Of a DNA stretch of 64,000 bases, positions 27,842 to 37,204 are shown one piece after another (positions within the stretch are counted from its first letter, which is position 1; the number at the start of each line of letters is the position of its first letter). The notes under the pieces were generated by a model. That model worked only from the letters and a program-made list of their open reading frames with translations. It was not told the DNA's origin and did not search any database. The DNA lies in NCBI GenBank assembly GCA_031384605.1, contig JANNAT010000083.1, positions 1 through 64,000 on the forward strand, read 5' to 3'. A program made the translations under genes and the position numbers. The DNA comes from JANNAT01 sp031384605. GTDB lineage: Bacteria > Pseudomonadota > Alphaproteobacteria > Rhodobacterales > Rhodobacteraceae.

Positions 27842-28633
27842 ATGGGACGTTTTGCATTTTTATGTCTGTGCTTGGTGCTGGCCGGTTGCGCGCGCCAATC
27901 GCCGCCGCGTGAAAACCAGGCGTCTGCCGCGACCTCGACGATGACGGCACCCAATTTTGGCGATAAAGACCCGCACCCGTGGCAAGATCGCACGCCAGAC
28001 GCCTATGCGGTGCATGGCATTGATCTGTCCCGCTTTCAAACCTCGGTCGATTGGGACACCGCCCGCGCCAACGGCGTGAATTTCGCCTTTATCAAAGCCA
28101 CCGAAGGCGGGGACCGGGTTGATCCGATGTTTCAGGATCATTGGCGCGGGGCGGGACGCGCGGGCGTTTCGCGCGGGGCCTATCATTTCTTTTACCACTG
28201 CGGCCCGGCGATAGATCAGGCGCGCTGGTTTATCGCCAACGTGCCCCGCACGCCCGGTGCCCTGCCGGCAGTGTTGGATCTGGAATGGACGCCAACGTCG
28301 CCCACTTGCCGCATTCGCCGCGACGGGGCCGTGATCCGCGCCGAGGCCAAGATATTTCTGGACGCGCTGCAAGCCCATTATGGCCAGCGCCCGATCATTT
28401 ACACCACGATAGATTTCTTTCAGGACACCGAGATGAGCAAACTGCAAGGCACCGAGTTTTGGCTGCGTTCGGTTGCCGCCCATCCGGGGGATTTGTATAA
28501 TGGGCAGTCGTGGACGTTCTGGCAATATACCAGCAGCGGCACGGTGCCGGGCATCGCGGGGCGGGTTGATATCAACACCTTTGCAGGGTCAAAGCAGGCA
28601 TGGCGGGAATGGCTGGCCGCGCGCCAAAACTAA
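27842..28633 (+). CDS. GH25 lysozyme-family lipoprotein
   Basis: A 263-residue envelope lipoprotein with a GH25 muramidase domain that would cut peptidoglycan glycan strands. The start MGRFAFLCLCLVLAGC gives a signal peptide with lipobox LAGC; an upstream GTG is less likely because it would lengthen the n-region. The catalytic domain (about 50-255) begins HGIDLSRFQTSVDWDTARAN, contains FIKATEGGD, and has the acidic pair in VLDLEW near 145 as well as DFFQDTEMSKLQ. Its Asp and Glu positions fit an active enzyme. It converges on the small membrane-protein gene 3 bp away. Confidence 0.85.
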   Translation: MGRFAFLCLCLVLAGCARQSPPRENQASAATSTMTAPNFGDKDPHPWQDRTPDAYAVHGIDLSRFQTSVDWDTARANGVNFAFIKATEGGDRVDPMFQDHWRGAGRAGVSRGAYHFFYHCGPAIDQARWFIANVPRTPGALPAVLDLEWTPTSPTCRIRRDGAVIRAEAKIFLDALQAHYGQRPIIYTTIDFFQDTEMSKLQGTEFWLRSVAAHPGDLYNGQSWTFWQYTSSGTVPGIAGRVDINTFAGSKQAWREWLAARQN

Positions 28634-28636
28634 AGG

Positions 28637-28951
28637 CTATGGCCGCTTGCGGTTGCGCCAGTAGCTTATCCATCGGTTAATCCGACGACGGCCACGGATC
28701 AGCAGTGCCGAAATCGGGCCCCGCAACAATGGCAGGTCGATCGCCAGCAACAACAGCCCCAAGGGCAGCATCCAAAACCCGAAGACCGGTAAAAACCACA
28801 AAAACCCGGACGCGATGAAAACAAACGCCAGCGGCAGACGGACAAGTCGCAAACCGTCGCGCCGCAGCATGGTCAGCGGCCTGCGCAACACCGGAACAAG
28901 GCGCGAAAGCACCTCAAATTGCCGTTCAAAGCGCCTTTGCCGTCGCGACAT
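28637..28951 (-). CDS. Small membrane protein, PGPGW-like
   Basis: A 104-residue protein, start MSRRQRRFERQFEVLSRLVP. A strongly basic N-terminus is followed by two close hydrophobic stretches (LPLAFVFIASGFLWFLPVFG and FWMLPLGLLLLAIDLPLL), then a basic tail (RGRRRINRWISYWRNRKRP). The middle resembles the putative transmembrane PGPGW family. Positively charged ends and the short hairpin suggest an inner-membrane protein with both ends in the cytoplasm. Its function is unknown. Confidence 0.65.
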   Translation of the reverse strand: MSRRQRRFERQFEVLSRLVPVLRRPLTMLRRDGLRLVRLPLAFVFIASGFLWFLPVFGFWMLPLGLLLLAIDLPLLRGPISALLIRGRRRINRWISYWRNRKRP

Positions 28952-29039
28952 GCTGGTTCCACATTGTGCCTTTGCGATCATAGCACCGAAAGGACACGAC
29001 TTTACGACAAAAGCAGCGCAAAGCGACAGCTAAACCACT

Positions 29040-31535
29040 TTAGCCATCCACCCTGATCCGCGTGTTGCCTGGATCAAACGGGCTGTCTTCGACCACCACA
29101 CAATTCCACAACTCGCGGTTCATCCGCACCTGCATCCTGGTGCCAACTTCGGCCAGATCGGGGCGGACGTAAGCCATGCCGATCTGCTTGCCAAAGGCTA
29201 CCGAATAGCCGCCCGATGTCAGGCGGCCAATTTTGACGCCGTCCACCAACAGCGCCTCTTTGCCCCAAGGATCGGTATCATCCGGCCCGTCGATCAGCAC
29301 AGTGACACATTTGGAACGAATGCCCGTGGCAAGCATCGTCGCTTTGCCCTGAAAATCCTTCGACAGATCGACAAAGCGGTCCAGCCCGGCCTCCAGCGGT
29401 GTCGCATCGCGGCCCAGTTCATTGCCAAAGGCGCGGTAAGATTTTTCCTGCCGCAACCAGTTCTGTGCCCGTGCGCCGACCAGTTTCATGCCATGCTTGG
29501 CCCCGGCGACCAGCAACTGATCCCAAAGATATTGCTGTATTTCGACGGGATGATGCAATTCCCAGCCCAATTCGCCGGTATAGGCCACGCGGATCGCGTT
29601 GACCGGGCACATGCCCAGTTCAATCTTGCGCGCCGATAGCCACGGGAACTGTTTGTTCGACAGCGCTGTGGCGGGGTCGGCATCGCGGATCAATTCGGTC
29701 AGAATTTTGCGTGAATTTGGCCCGGCGATGGCAAAAACGCCCCATTGTGTGGTGACATCATGGATGTCGATATGGCCAAAGGTCGGGGCCATATCCTCGG
29801 CACATTTGCGCAGGTAATCGGCGTCATAGGCCGTCCAAGCCCCGGCACTGACAAGGTAATAATCATCGGTGCCGTTGCGCACGATGGTGTATTCGGTGCG
29901 CGTGGTGCCCGTGGGCGTCAATGCATAGGTCAGGTTGATCCGGCCCACTTTGGGCAAGGTATTGCAGGTGAACCAATCAAGGAAAGCCGTGGCACCGGGG
30001 CCGCGCACGATGTGTTTGCTAAAGGCGGTAGCATCAATCAGACCAGCAGTTTCACGGATGGCTTTTGCCTCATCGACCGCATAAGGCCACCATGTGCCCC
30101 GCCGGAAAGCGCGCCCGTCATGGTCAAAATCCTCAGGTGCATCCAGCGGGCCGTAATAAATCGGACGCTCCCAGCCATTTACCTGACCAAACTGCGCGCC
30201 CAGCGCTTTTTGCCGGTCGTAAACCGGGGCGGTACGCAAGGGCCGGGCAGCGGGGCGTTCTTCATCCGGGTGATGCAGGATAAAGACGTGATCATAGCAT
30301 TCCTCATTCTTGCGCGAGGCATATTCAGTCGTAATCCAATTGCCATAACGGCGCGGATCGAGGCTGGCCATGTCAATCTCGGCTTCGCCATTCACCATCA
30401 TTTGCGCGAGGTAATATCCGGTGCCGCCAGCCGCCGTGATGCCAAAGCTGAACCCTTCGGCCAGCCACATGTTGCGCAGCCCCGGCGCAGGGCCAACCAG
30501 CGGATTACCATCGGGGGTGTAACAGATCGGGCCGTTAAAATCGGCCTTCAGGCCAACGTGTTCAGAACTGGGAAGGCGGTGGATGAACGACAGATATTCG
30601 CCTTCAATCCGGTCAAGATCCAGCGGGAAAAGATCGGCGCGGAACGCATCTGGCACGCCGTAATGAAACCGTGATGGCGCGCCTTTCTCATAAGGCCCCA
30701 AAATCCAGCCGCCACGTTCTTCGCGGACATACCATTTGGCATCGGCATCGCGCAGTACGGGGTGTTCGGGATGGGTTTTGCGATATTCCACCAGCGCCGG
30801 ATCAGGTTCGGTGACAATATACTGATGTTCCACGACAATCGCCGGAGTTTTGATGCCCAACAACCGCGCGGTGCGCTGCGCATGATTGCCGGTCGCCGTG
30901 ACCACGTGTTCGGCGTGGATATCGAATACATCATCGGACGCCACCAGATTGCCACCCTGTTCGACCATTCGCGCGCAGGTGACAATCCATTCCGACCCGG
31001 TCCAACGATAGCCGTTGACTTGGATTTTCCGCTCAATAGTTGCGCCGTGTTGACGCGCCCCTTTGGCCATGGCCTGGGTCACATCTGCGGGGTTAATATA
31101 ACCATCCTGGGGGTGGTAAAGCGCGCCGATCAAGTCTTCGGTGCGCAGCAGTGGCCAGCGGTCTTTCATCTGATTGGGGGTCAGAAATTCGTGATAAACG
31201 CCCGCCGTTTCGGCAACCGATGAATACAGCATGTATTCATCCATCCGCTGGGCGTGCTGTGCCATACGCAGGTTGCCCACCACCGCAAAGCCTGCGTTCA
31301 GGCCGGTTTCAGCCTCTAGCGATTTGTAGAAATCGACCGAATATTTATGGATATGCGTGGTGGCATAACCCATGTTGAACAAGGGCAGCAGGCCTGCGGC
31401 GTGCCAGGTAGAGCCTGATGTCAGCTCATCGCGTTCGACAAGCATGGTATCCCAGCCCGCCTTTGCCAGATGATACGCGATGCCATTGCCAACAGCGCCG
31501 CCACCGACGACCAAAGCTTTGACATGGGTTTTCAT
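29040..31535 (-). CDS. FAD-dependent dehydrogenase with GcvT domain (dimethylglycine/sarcosine type)
   Basis: An 831-residue flavoprotein with the layout of dimethylglycine and sarcosine dehydrogenases, which demethylate N-methyl amines and pass the one-carbon unit to tetrahydrofolate. The N-terminal DAO domain (about 1-400) starts VKALVVGGGAVGNGIAYHLA and includes ELTSGSTWHAAGLLP, the usual flavin-attachment neighbourhood. The C-terminal half (about 440-831) is a GcvT/aminomethyltransferase domain (TYALTPTGTTRTEYTIVRNG, YTGELGWELHHP, LTSGGYSVAFGKQIGMAYV). The exact substrate cannot be told. It is monocistronic. Confidence 0.88.
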   Translation of the reverse strand: MKTHVKALVVGGGAVGNGIAYHLAKAGWDTMLVERDELTSGSTWHAAGLLPLFNMGYATTHIHKYSVDFYKSLEAETGLNAGFAVVGNLRMAQHAQRMDEYMLYSSVAETAGVYHEFLTPNQMKDRWPLLRTEDLIGALYHPQDGYINPADVTQAMAKGARQHGATIERKIQVNGYRWTGSEWIVTCARMVEQGGNLVASDDVFDIHAEHVVTATGNHAQRTARLLGIKTPAIVVEHQYIVTEPDPALVEYRKTHPEHPVLRDADAKWYVREERGGWILGPYEKGAPSRFHYGVPDAFRADLFPLDLDRIEGEYLSFIHRLPSSEHVGLKADFNGPICYTPDGNPLVGPAPGLRNMWLAEGFSFGITAAGGTGYYLAQMMVNGEAEIDMASLDPRRYGNWITTEYASRKNEECYDHVFILHHPDEERPAARPLRTAPVYDRQKALGAQFGQVNGWERPIYYGPLDAPEDFDHDGRAFRRGTWWPYAVDEAKAIRETAGLIDATAFSKHIVRGPGATAFLDWFTCNTLPKVGRINLTYALTPTGTTRTEYTIVRNGTDDYYLVSAGAWTAYDADYLRKCAEDMAPTFGHIDIHDVTTQWGVFAIAGPNSRKILTELIRDADPATALSNKQFPWLSARKIELGMCPVNAIRVAYTGELGWELHHPVEIQQYLWDQLLVAGAKHGMKLVGARAQNWLRQEKSYRAFGNELGRDATPLEAGLDRFVDLSKDFQGKATMLATGIRSKCVTVLIDGPDDTDPWGKEALLVDGVKIGRLTSGGYSVAFGKQIGMAYVRPDLAEVGTRMQVRMNRELWNCVVVEDSPFDPGNTRIRVDG

Positions 31536-31667
31536 CGGGCAAACTCCGCAGGGGTTGATGGTTGGCCCTTATGTGCCCAAGCGTGCGCCAAGGGGCAAGG
31601 CCCGCCGACCATTGGCAGAGAAAAACGACATGCGAGGCGAAAAGCGACCCCGTTGATGCCGGGAGCC

Positions 31668-31763
31668 AAAATTTTTACTTAAAAATTTTGAAGGTAAGGG
31701 GCCTGCCCTCCGCCTCGCCGCGCTGCGGCTCACCCTTGAGAGGTATTTGTACCAAAGTGAATG
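31668..31763. repeat. Composite hairpin repeat behind znuB
   Basis: An AT palindrome AAAATTTTT actt AAAAATTTT (31668-31689) is followed by ggggcctgcccct-like and gccgcgctgcggc dyads and the tail gaggtatttgtaccaaagtg. The element ends just beyond the znuB stop, in the orientation opposite to copy 1 relative to its upstream gene. The rest of the 31536-31766 gap holds nothing recognisable apart from the promoter region of the dehydrogenase. Confidence 0.6.
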
Positions 31764-31766
31764 GGA

Positions 31767-32558
31767 TCAGGATTTGCGCAAGGCACCGCTGACGGCGATT
31801 GCGGCAAATATGACGGCGGCAGCAGTGACAATTGATGGACCTGCCGGTGTGTCTTGCCACAGCGACAGTTGCAACCCGGCAAGGCAGGCGGCAGCGCCGA
31901 TGAGTGTGGCAAACAAGGCCATTGATTCCGGGGTTCGGGCCAGCGCGCGCGCAGCGGCGGCAGGAATGATCAGCATGGCCGCGATCAAGAGCGCGCCGAC
32001 AACCTTTAGCGCGACTGCAACCACAAGCGCCAAAGCCAGCGTCAGGATCAGCCGTTCGCGGTCCGGGTTCAGGCCAGATGCATGCGCCAGATCATCGCTA
32101 AGCGTGGTGGTCAGCAGGGCCTGCCAACGCCATGCCAACAGTGCCACCACCAAAGCCGCCCCGCCCCAGATATAGGCCAAGTCGGATTTGGTCACCGCCA
32201 GAATGTCGCCGAACAGATAGCCGGACAGATCAGCGCGCACGCCCGGCACATAGCTGATGGCGACCAGTCCAAAGGCCAGCGCACCGTGCGCAAGCACCCC
32301 CAAAGTGGTATCCATCGCCCAGCCCCTGGCCGCCAGACTTGACACGGTGGCCGCCATTGCCAACGCCACAATCAAGGTGCCGAAACCGACAGGAAGCTGC
32401 AATGCCAGCGCCAAAGCCACGCCTAATATCGCGGCATGCGCGGTGGCATCGCCAAAATAGGCCATCCGCCGCCAGATCACAAAGCTGCCCAGCGGGCCGG
32501 TGGCCAGTGCAAGTCCGACGCCTGCAAGCGCTGCTCTGATCAGAAAATCATCGAGCAT
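31767..32558 (-). CDS. znuB: Zinc ABC transporter permease
   Basis: The 263-residue inner-membrane permease of the high-affinity zinc importer (ABC-3 family). The start MLDDFLIRAALAGVGLALAT overlaps the end of znuC by 11 nt; longer in-frame starts would lie inside znuC. Eight or so hydrophobic helices are visible, with the family blocks AYFGDATAHAAILGVALALA and VVGALLIAAMLIIPAAAARA. It is third in zur-znuC-znuB and should come under Zur control. Confidence 0.93.
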   Translation of the reverse strand: MLDDFLIRAALAGVGLALATGPLGSFVIWRRMAYFGDATAHAAILGVALALALQLPVGFGTLIVALAMAATVSSLAARGWAMDTTLGVLAHGALAFGLVAISYVPGVRADLSGYLFGDILAVTKSDLAYIWGGAALVVALLAWRWQALLTTTLSDDLAHASGLNPDRERLILTLALALVVAVALKVVGALLIAAMLIIPAAAARALARTPESMALFATLIGAAACLAGLQLSLWQDTPAGPSIVTAAAVIFAAIAVSGALRKS

Positions 32559-33324
32559 GATTATGCCCGAAATGCGGATCAGTGGCGGTGCGGCCCTGTG
32601 CATCGCTGGCGTCGCCGTCATGGCTGTGATCATGGTCGTGCTGATAAAGCGCCAGCGCGCCCAATGTGCCCAAGCCAAACAGCGCGCGGTATTCAGGCGC
32701 GTTCGACACCACGCGCGGCGTGCCTTCGCAACAGATATGGCCGTTCAGGCAAATCACCCGGTCAGAGGCTGCCATAACCACGTGCAAATCATGGCTGACC
32801 ATCAGCACCGCCACGCCACTTTGCTGGCGCACCTCTTCGATCAGGTGGTAAAACGCCGCCTCACCGGGTTGATCAAGGCCTTGGGTCGGTTCATCCAAGA
32901 TTAACAGCTGTGGCTCTGTCAGCAGCGCGCGGGCCAGCAGCACGCGCTGAAACTGCCCGCCCGACAGATCAGCCATTTGCCGCTGTTCCAGCTGTGACAA
33001 GCCCATTCGCGCCAGCGCCGCACTGGCAGCAGTATCGGTCACGCGGCGCGGCAATGACAAAAACCGCCGCACCGTGATGGGCATTGAGCGATCAATCGCC
33101 AACTTTTGTGGCACATATCCCAGCCGCAGGTTGGCCGCGCAGCTGACAACGCCCGAAGTCAGCGGCACAATGCCCAGCAAAGCGCGCAAAAGCGTCGATT
33201 TGCCGGACCCATTTGGCCCCAGAATGGTAACAATTTCGCCCGGATGCACGGCCATAGTTACACCCGTCAAAACCTTGGTCGCACCGAAGCTTACCGAAAT
33301 ATCCTGGGCCGAAATCAAGGTCAT
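32548..33324 (-). CDS. znuC: Zinc ABC transporter ATPase
   Basis: The ATPase of the ZnuABC importer, 258 residues. Walker A is LGPNGSGKSTLLRALLG, the signature LSGGQFQRVLLARALL and Walker B LLILDEPTQGLD, followed by the switch histidine in VSHDLHVV. The C-terminus is rich in histidine and aspartate (HDHDHSHDGDASD, HFGHNHAR), a metal-binding tail often seen in ZnuC. Its ATG overlaps the zur stop (ATGA), so regulator and transporter are co-translated. Confidence 0.95.
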   Translation of the reverse strand: MTLISAQDISVSFGATKVLTGVTMAVHPGEIVTILGPNGSGKSTLLRALLGIVPLTSGVVSCAANLRLGYVPQKLAIDRSMPITVRRFLSLPRRVTDTAASAALARMGLSQLEQRQMADLSGGQFQRVLLARALLTEPQLLILDEPTQGLDQPGEAAFYHLIEEVRQQSGVAVLMVSHDLHVVMAASDRVICLNGHICCEGTPRVVSNAPEYRALFGLGTLGALALYQHDHDHSHDGDASDAQGRTATDPHFGHNHAR

Positions 33325-33875
33325 GATGTAACCTTCTGGCAGGTGGGGCACAGGCCGATGGCCTCAAACGTGCTACGGTCTATCAGGAAACCGCGGGCGC
33401 GGGCGGCCTGTTCCAATGCGGTCAACACGGCGGCAACCGGCGCTTCGGCGACCATGTCACAGACTTTGCAGATCAAAAACGCCGGCACATGGGCCTCACC
33501 CGGATGCATGCAGGCGGTAAAGGCGTTCAGCCGCCGGATGCGGTGGACAAGCCCCTGTTCTTCCAGAAAATCCAGCGCGCGGTAGGCCACCGGGGGTTGA
33601 TTGCCAAAACCTTCGGCGGCAAGGCGTGTCAGCACGTCATAGGCCCCCATCGCGCGATGGGCTTCCAGCAAAATCTCCAACACCTTGCGGCGCACAGGTG
33701 TCAAACGCACGCCCTTGGCCGCCATCAACGCGTCGGCGCGCACCAAGACGTCACTGGCGCATATGCTATGGTCGTGCCTTGCAAAGGCAAGATCGGGCGT
33801 GGCGCAGCCGGGGCAATCATTGGAATGAGCGTGGGGCACGGGACACTTTCGGATCAGGTCATCGGATATTGACAT
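33321..33875 (-). CDS. zur: Zinc uptake regulator, Fur family
   Basis: A 184-residue zinc-responsive repressor. A winged-helix domain (GVRLTPVRRKVLEILLEAHR, QPPVAYRALDFLEEQGLVHR) is followed by a metal-binding dimerisation domain with paired cysteines CKVC and CPTC. The first 45 residues, with HAHSNDCPGC, are an unusual Cys/His-rich extension. The annotated ATG has no Shine-Dalgarno and lies against the candidate Zur box, so translation may be leaderless, or the true start may be an internal GTG at codon 8. The likely targets are this operon and znuA. Confidence 0.92.
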   Translation of the reverse strand: MSISDDLIRKCPVPHAHSNDCPGCATPDLAFARHDHSICASDVLVRADALMAAKGVRLTPVRRKVLEILLEAHRAMGAYDVLTRLAAEGFGNQPPVAYRALDFLEEQGLVHRIRRLNAFTACMHPGEAHVPAFLICKVCDMVAEAPVAAVLTALEQAARARGFLIDRSTFEAIGLCPTCQKVTS

Positions 33876-33889
33876 GTTATACTATTACA
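33875..33889. promoter_or_regulatory. Candidate Zur operator between zur and znuA
   Basis: TGTTATACTATTACA is a 15-bp near-palindrome (one mismatched pair besides the centre) resembling the alphaproteobacterial Zur box GTTATAnnATAAC. It lies between the divergent zur and znuA genes, touching the zur start codon and 39 bp before znuA. It could repress both directions when zinc is plentiful. Confidence 0.65.
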
Positions 33890-33928
33890 CTCATACCCCA
33901 GATGGAACAGAACCTGAAGGGCTATTAC

Positions 33929-34891
33929 ATGCGTTATATCATCTCGTTTCTGATTGCCACCTTTCCGACATTTGCATCAGCAGACGTGCCGAAAGTGATC
34001 ACCGATATTCCGCCGATTCATGCGCTGGTCTCGCAAGTGATGGGGGATCTGGGCACGCCTGTGCTGCTGTTGGAAAAGGGCGCGGACGAGCATGATTTTC
34101 AACTGCGTCCAAGTCAGATGACGGATATCGTGCAGGCTGATCTGGTCATTTGGGTTGGGCCGGAACTGACCCCATGGCTGGAACAGGCATTAGGGAATGC
34201 AAAGCCCGGTTACGTATCACTGGCATTGTTTGATCTGGAGGCCACGATAAAGTTGGCTGTCGTAGAAGATCAAGGCGCAGCACCTGACCATGCAGCGGAG
34301 GAAGAGGCGGATGATCCCGCGGCCAAAGAAAGCGAACATCAACCCGAAACCGAGGAAAAGCACCCCCATGACGGTGCAGATCCGCATGTCTGGCTGGACC
34401 CCGGCAATGCGATGATCTGGCTTGACACGATTGCCGTGGAACTGGCCAAAGTCGATGCGCAGAACACCGTAATTTACCAGGCAAACGCTACTGCAGCCAA
34501 GGCCCGGATCGCGGCACTGGACGTTGAATTACAGGCCCTGCTGGCCCCCGTGAAAGACCGGCCTTTTGTGACTTTCCACGATGCATACGGCTATTTTGTC
34601 GCCCATTACGGCCTGACCTTCGCGGGCTCGGTTGCGATTGGGGATGCGTCGACCCCCGGGGCTGCGCGGCTTCGGGCCTTGCAAGGCACCATGGCGGGCG
34701 GGGTGGTCTGTGCTTTTCCCGAAGTGCAACACGACCCTGCCCTTTTGATGCAACTGCTGGACGGCACGGCAGTGCGCGCAGGTGCCGCGATTGACCCGGT
34801 GGGATCGTCGTTGCCTGCAGGGCCGGACGCCTATGATGCGTTGATGGGCACCCTTGCCACACATCTGGCGGATTGCCTTAACGGTGCTTGA
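33929..34891 (+). CDS. znuA: Zinc-binding periplasmic protein
   Basis: The periplasmic zinc receptor of ZnuABC, 320 residues. A signal peptide (MRYIISFLIATFPTFASA) is followed by DVPKVITDIPPIHALVSQVM with the first ligand His, an acidic His-rich loop (residues about 110-150, EEEADDPAAKESEHQPE), then HVWLDPGNA, FVTFHDAYGYF and CAFPEVQHDP. GAAGGG lies 7 nt before the ATG; longer frames reaching into zur are rejected. It is transcribed away from zur-znuCB behind the shared Zur box. Confidence 0.95.
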   Translation: MRYIISFLIATFPTFASADVPKVITDIPPIHALVSQVMGDLGTPVLLLEKGADEHDFQLRPSQMTDIVQADLVIWVGPELTPWLEQALGNAKPGYVSLALFDLEATIKLAVVEDQGAAPDHAAEEEADDPAAKESEHQPETEEKHPHDGADPHVWLDPGNAMIWLDTIAVELAKVDAQNTVIYQANATAAKARIAALDVELQALLAPVKDRPFVTFHDAYGYFVAHYGLTFAGSVAIGDASTPGAARLRALQGTMAGGVVCAFPEVQHDPALLMQLLDGTAVRAGAAIDPVGSSLPAGPDAYDALMGTLATHLADCLNGA

Positions 34892-34940
34892 CCCGTGCCG
34901 GATTGATCGCCACTGAAGGCAAGATCAATCGGGGGCGGGC

Positions 34941-35918
34941 ATGACCAATATCACGGCGTTTGGGGTAACGGTTGGCGGCGTTGCTGTGCGCAAAATCATC
35001 TTGCGGGCGGGCGATTTAGCGGTATCCCTGCTGACATGGGGCGCGGTGGTGCAATCGGTTCGGCTGGCTGGGGTGGCGCATGATCTGACACTTGGATCAG
35101 ACCATTTGGCGGATTACGAAGGTGACATGCGCCATCACGGATCACTGATTGCGCCTGTTGTTAACCGCCTGACCGGCGCGCGGGCGCAAATTGCGGGGCA
35201 TCAGTATCAGTTTGAAGCCAATCAAGACGACATGCATTGTCTGCACAGCGGGTCGGCTGGCACCCATCTGAAGGTTTGGGATTTGGTGCGGGCCTCGGAA
35301 ACCGAGGCGGTTCTGGCGCTTGATCTGCCGGATGGCGAGGGCGGCTTTCCGGGCAATCGGCGCGTTGAAGTGCGGTTTGTGATCGAAGCCCCGGCCACTT
35401 TGCGGATGGTGGTCACGGCCACCACCGATGCCCCAACGATCTTTAACGCCGCCAATCACAGCTATTGGAACCTTGATGGATCGGCGCGCTGGGAAGGCCA
35501 CAGGTTGCAAATCGACGCTGATGAGTATCTGCCCACAACTGCGGCCTTCATTCCCACCGGAGAGACGCGCGCTGTTGCAGGCGGCAGCTATGATTTCCGC
35601 AAAACCCGCTCGATTGCACCGGAAAACCCCGCACTGGATAATTGCTTTTGCATTGGTCGCACGCGGGTTCCATTGCGAGATGTGATGCAGTTGACAGGGC
35701 GATCCGGGGTGACTTTGACGGTTGGCACATCAGAACCCGGCGTGCAGCTTTATGATGGCCGCAATGCCGTCAGGCCGGGGCACAAAAGCTATGAGGGGAT
35801 TGCTATCGAAGCGCAAGGTTGGCCTGATGCGCCAAATCAGCCCGGCTTTCCCTCAATCACTCTGCTGCCGGGCGATCCGGTTTGCCAGATCACGGAATGG
35901 CGATTAACGCAGACGTAA
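34941..35918 (+). CDS. galM: Aldose 1-epimerase (galactose mutarotase)
   Basis: Interconverts alpha and beta anomers of hexoses such as galactose, in the cytoplasm. The 325-residue chain matches the aldose-1-epimerase family: NRLTGARAQIAGHQYQFEAN, the catalytic histidine in NAANHSYWNLDG near residue 170, and the catalytic glutamate in YEGIAIEAQGWPDAPNQPGF near the C-terminus. It sits between znuA and an MFS carrier on the same strand, so a sugar substrate for that carrier is possible but unproven. Confidence 0.9.
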   Translation: MTNITAFGVTVGGVAVRKIILRAGDLAVSLLTWGAVVQSVRLAGVAHDLTLGSDHLADYEGDMRHHGSLIAPVVNRLTGARAQIAGHQYQFEANQDDMHCLHSGSAGTHLKVWDLVRASETEAVLALDLPDGEGGFPGNRRVEVRFVIEAPATLRMVVTATTDAPTIFNAANHSYWNLDGSARWEGHRLQIDADEYLPTTAAFIPTGETRAVAGGSYDFRKTRSIAPENPALDNCFCIGRTRVPLRDVMQLTGRSGVTLTVGTSEPGVQLYDGRNAVRPGHKSYEGIAIEAQGWPDAPNQPGFPSITLLPGDPVCQITEWRLTQT

Positions 35919-36034
35919 CATCATCCGCCTACTGCACATTCGCAACATTCAGGGGGCTCTGCATCCAACCAAAGCGCTTTTGATTGCACAAATCCTGCTG
36001 TAAGGGTTGGACAACAAAAGGGGCGGGATAGCTG

Positions 36035-37204
36035 ATGCAGGCTGATCAGAACTTTCAACGGAACCGTTGGGCAGTGGCGGCGATGTTTGGGGCCAATGGA
36101 TTTTCCATGGGCATTTGGGCAACACAAATCCCGCTGCTGTTGCCCCGCCATCAAATCACCGAATCCACGCTTGGCTTGTTGATTTTGGCACTTGGTCTCG
36201 GCGCTGTGGGGGCGATGTTGTTTGCGGGTCGCTTGATTGCCGCCTATGGCTCGCGCCGGGTGCTGATCGGATTTGCGCTGGCAGCACCGCCGTCTTTGGC
36301 CTTGGTGGTCTTTGCGCCAAACCTGTGGATCTTGGCCCCGACCATGGCCGCGTTTGGCGGCCTGATCGGCTGCATGGATGTGGCAATGAATGCCAACGCC
36401 GTTGCGGTCGAGCGCGGCTTGGGCCGGGCGATCATGTCATCTAGCCATGGGTTCTGGAGCCTTGGCGGATTTGTCGGTGGATCGGTTGGCAGCTATGCCA
36501 TCGCCCATTGGGGGGCCGAGATTCAGGTGCTTGCGGCCGTCTGTCTGATGCTGGGGATTATTGTGCTTGCCATTCCGTTTTTGCTGCGCGATACGCCCGC
36601 CCCGGTGGTTGGTGCCAAACCCAAGCGGGGCGCATTGTTTCCGCGCGATGCCTCGCTGTGGATATTGGGGCTTTTGGCCTTTTTCACCATGATCCCTGAA
36701 GGCGCGGTTCTGGATTGGAGCGCGATTTATCTAAGCAAGGAACTTGGCGCGGATGTTTTCAGATCAGGTCTTGGTTTTGCGTTTTGTGCGGGCACAATGG
36801 CCGTGATGCGCTTTGCAGGCGACGGCGTGCGCAACCGCTTTGGGGCGGTGAAAACGCTGCGGATTTCCGGTCTGATTGCCGCCGTTGGCCTGATGGGTGC
36901 CGCAGTGGCCCCCAATGATATTTTGGCGATTGCCAGTTTTGCTGTCACCGGAATTGGCATCGCCAATATGGTGCCCATCATGTTTTCCGCTGCAGGAAAC
37001 CACCCGGGGATCGAGTCTGGAACAGCCATTTCAACCGTTACGATGGTGGGCTATGCGGGCATTCTGGTGGCTCCATCCAGCATCGGGTTCATCGCCGAAT
37101 GGTTTGGTTTTCGCCTGACCTATGCGGCCCTCGCGGTATTGTTGCTGGTTGTTGTGGCCATGGCGGGCCGGGCAGCCGCAGCAGACGGCGTGCATCAACG
37201 TTAA
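36035..37204 (+). CDS. MFS transporter, YbjJ-like
   Basis: A 389-residue inner-membrane carrier with about twelve hydrophobic helices in two sets of six. Recognisable parts are FGANGFSMGIWATQIPLLLP in helix 1, the signature loop YGSRRVLIGF between helices 2 and 3, and GCMDVAMNANAVAVERGLGR between helices 4 and 5, which is typical of the YbjJ/fucose-like MFS group. Cargo is unknown. It follows galM by 116 bp; the dispersed palindromic element B starts at its stop codon. Confidence 0.85.
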   Translation: MQADQNFQRNRWAVAAMFGANGFSMGIWATQIPLLLPRHQITESTLGLLILALGLGAVGAMLFAGRLIAAYGSRRVLIGFALAAPPSLALVVFAPNLWILAPTMAAFGGLIGCMDVAMNANAVAVERGLGRAIMSSSHGFWSLGGFVGGSVGSYAIAHWGAEIQVLAAVCLMLGIIVLAIPFLLRDTPAPVVGAKPKRGALFPRDASLWILGLLAFFTMIPEGAVLDWSAIYLSKELGADVFRSGLGFAFCAGTMAVMRFAGDGVRNRFGAVKTLRISGLIAAVGLMGAAVAPNDILAIASFAVTGIGIANMVPIMFSAAGNHPGIESGTAISTVTMVGYAGILVAPSSIGFIAEWFGFRLTYAALAVLLLVVVAMAGRAAAADGVHQR

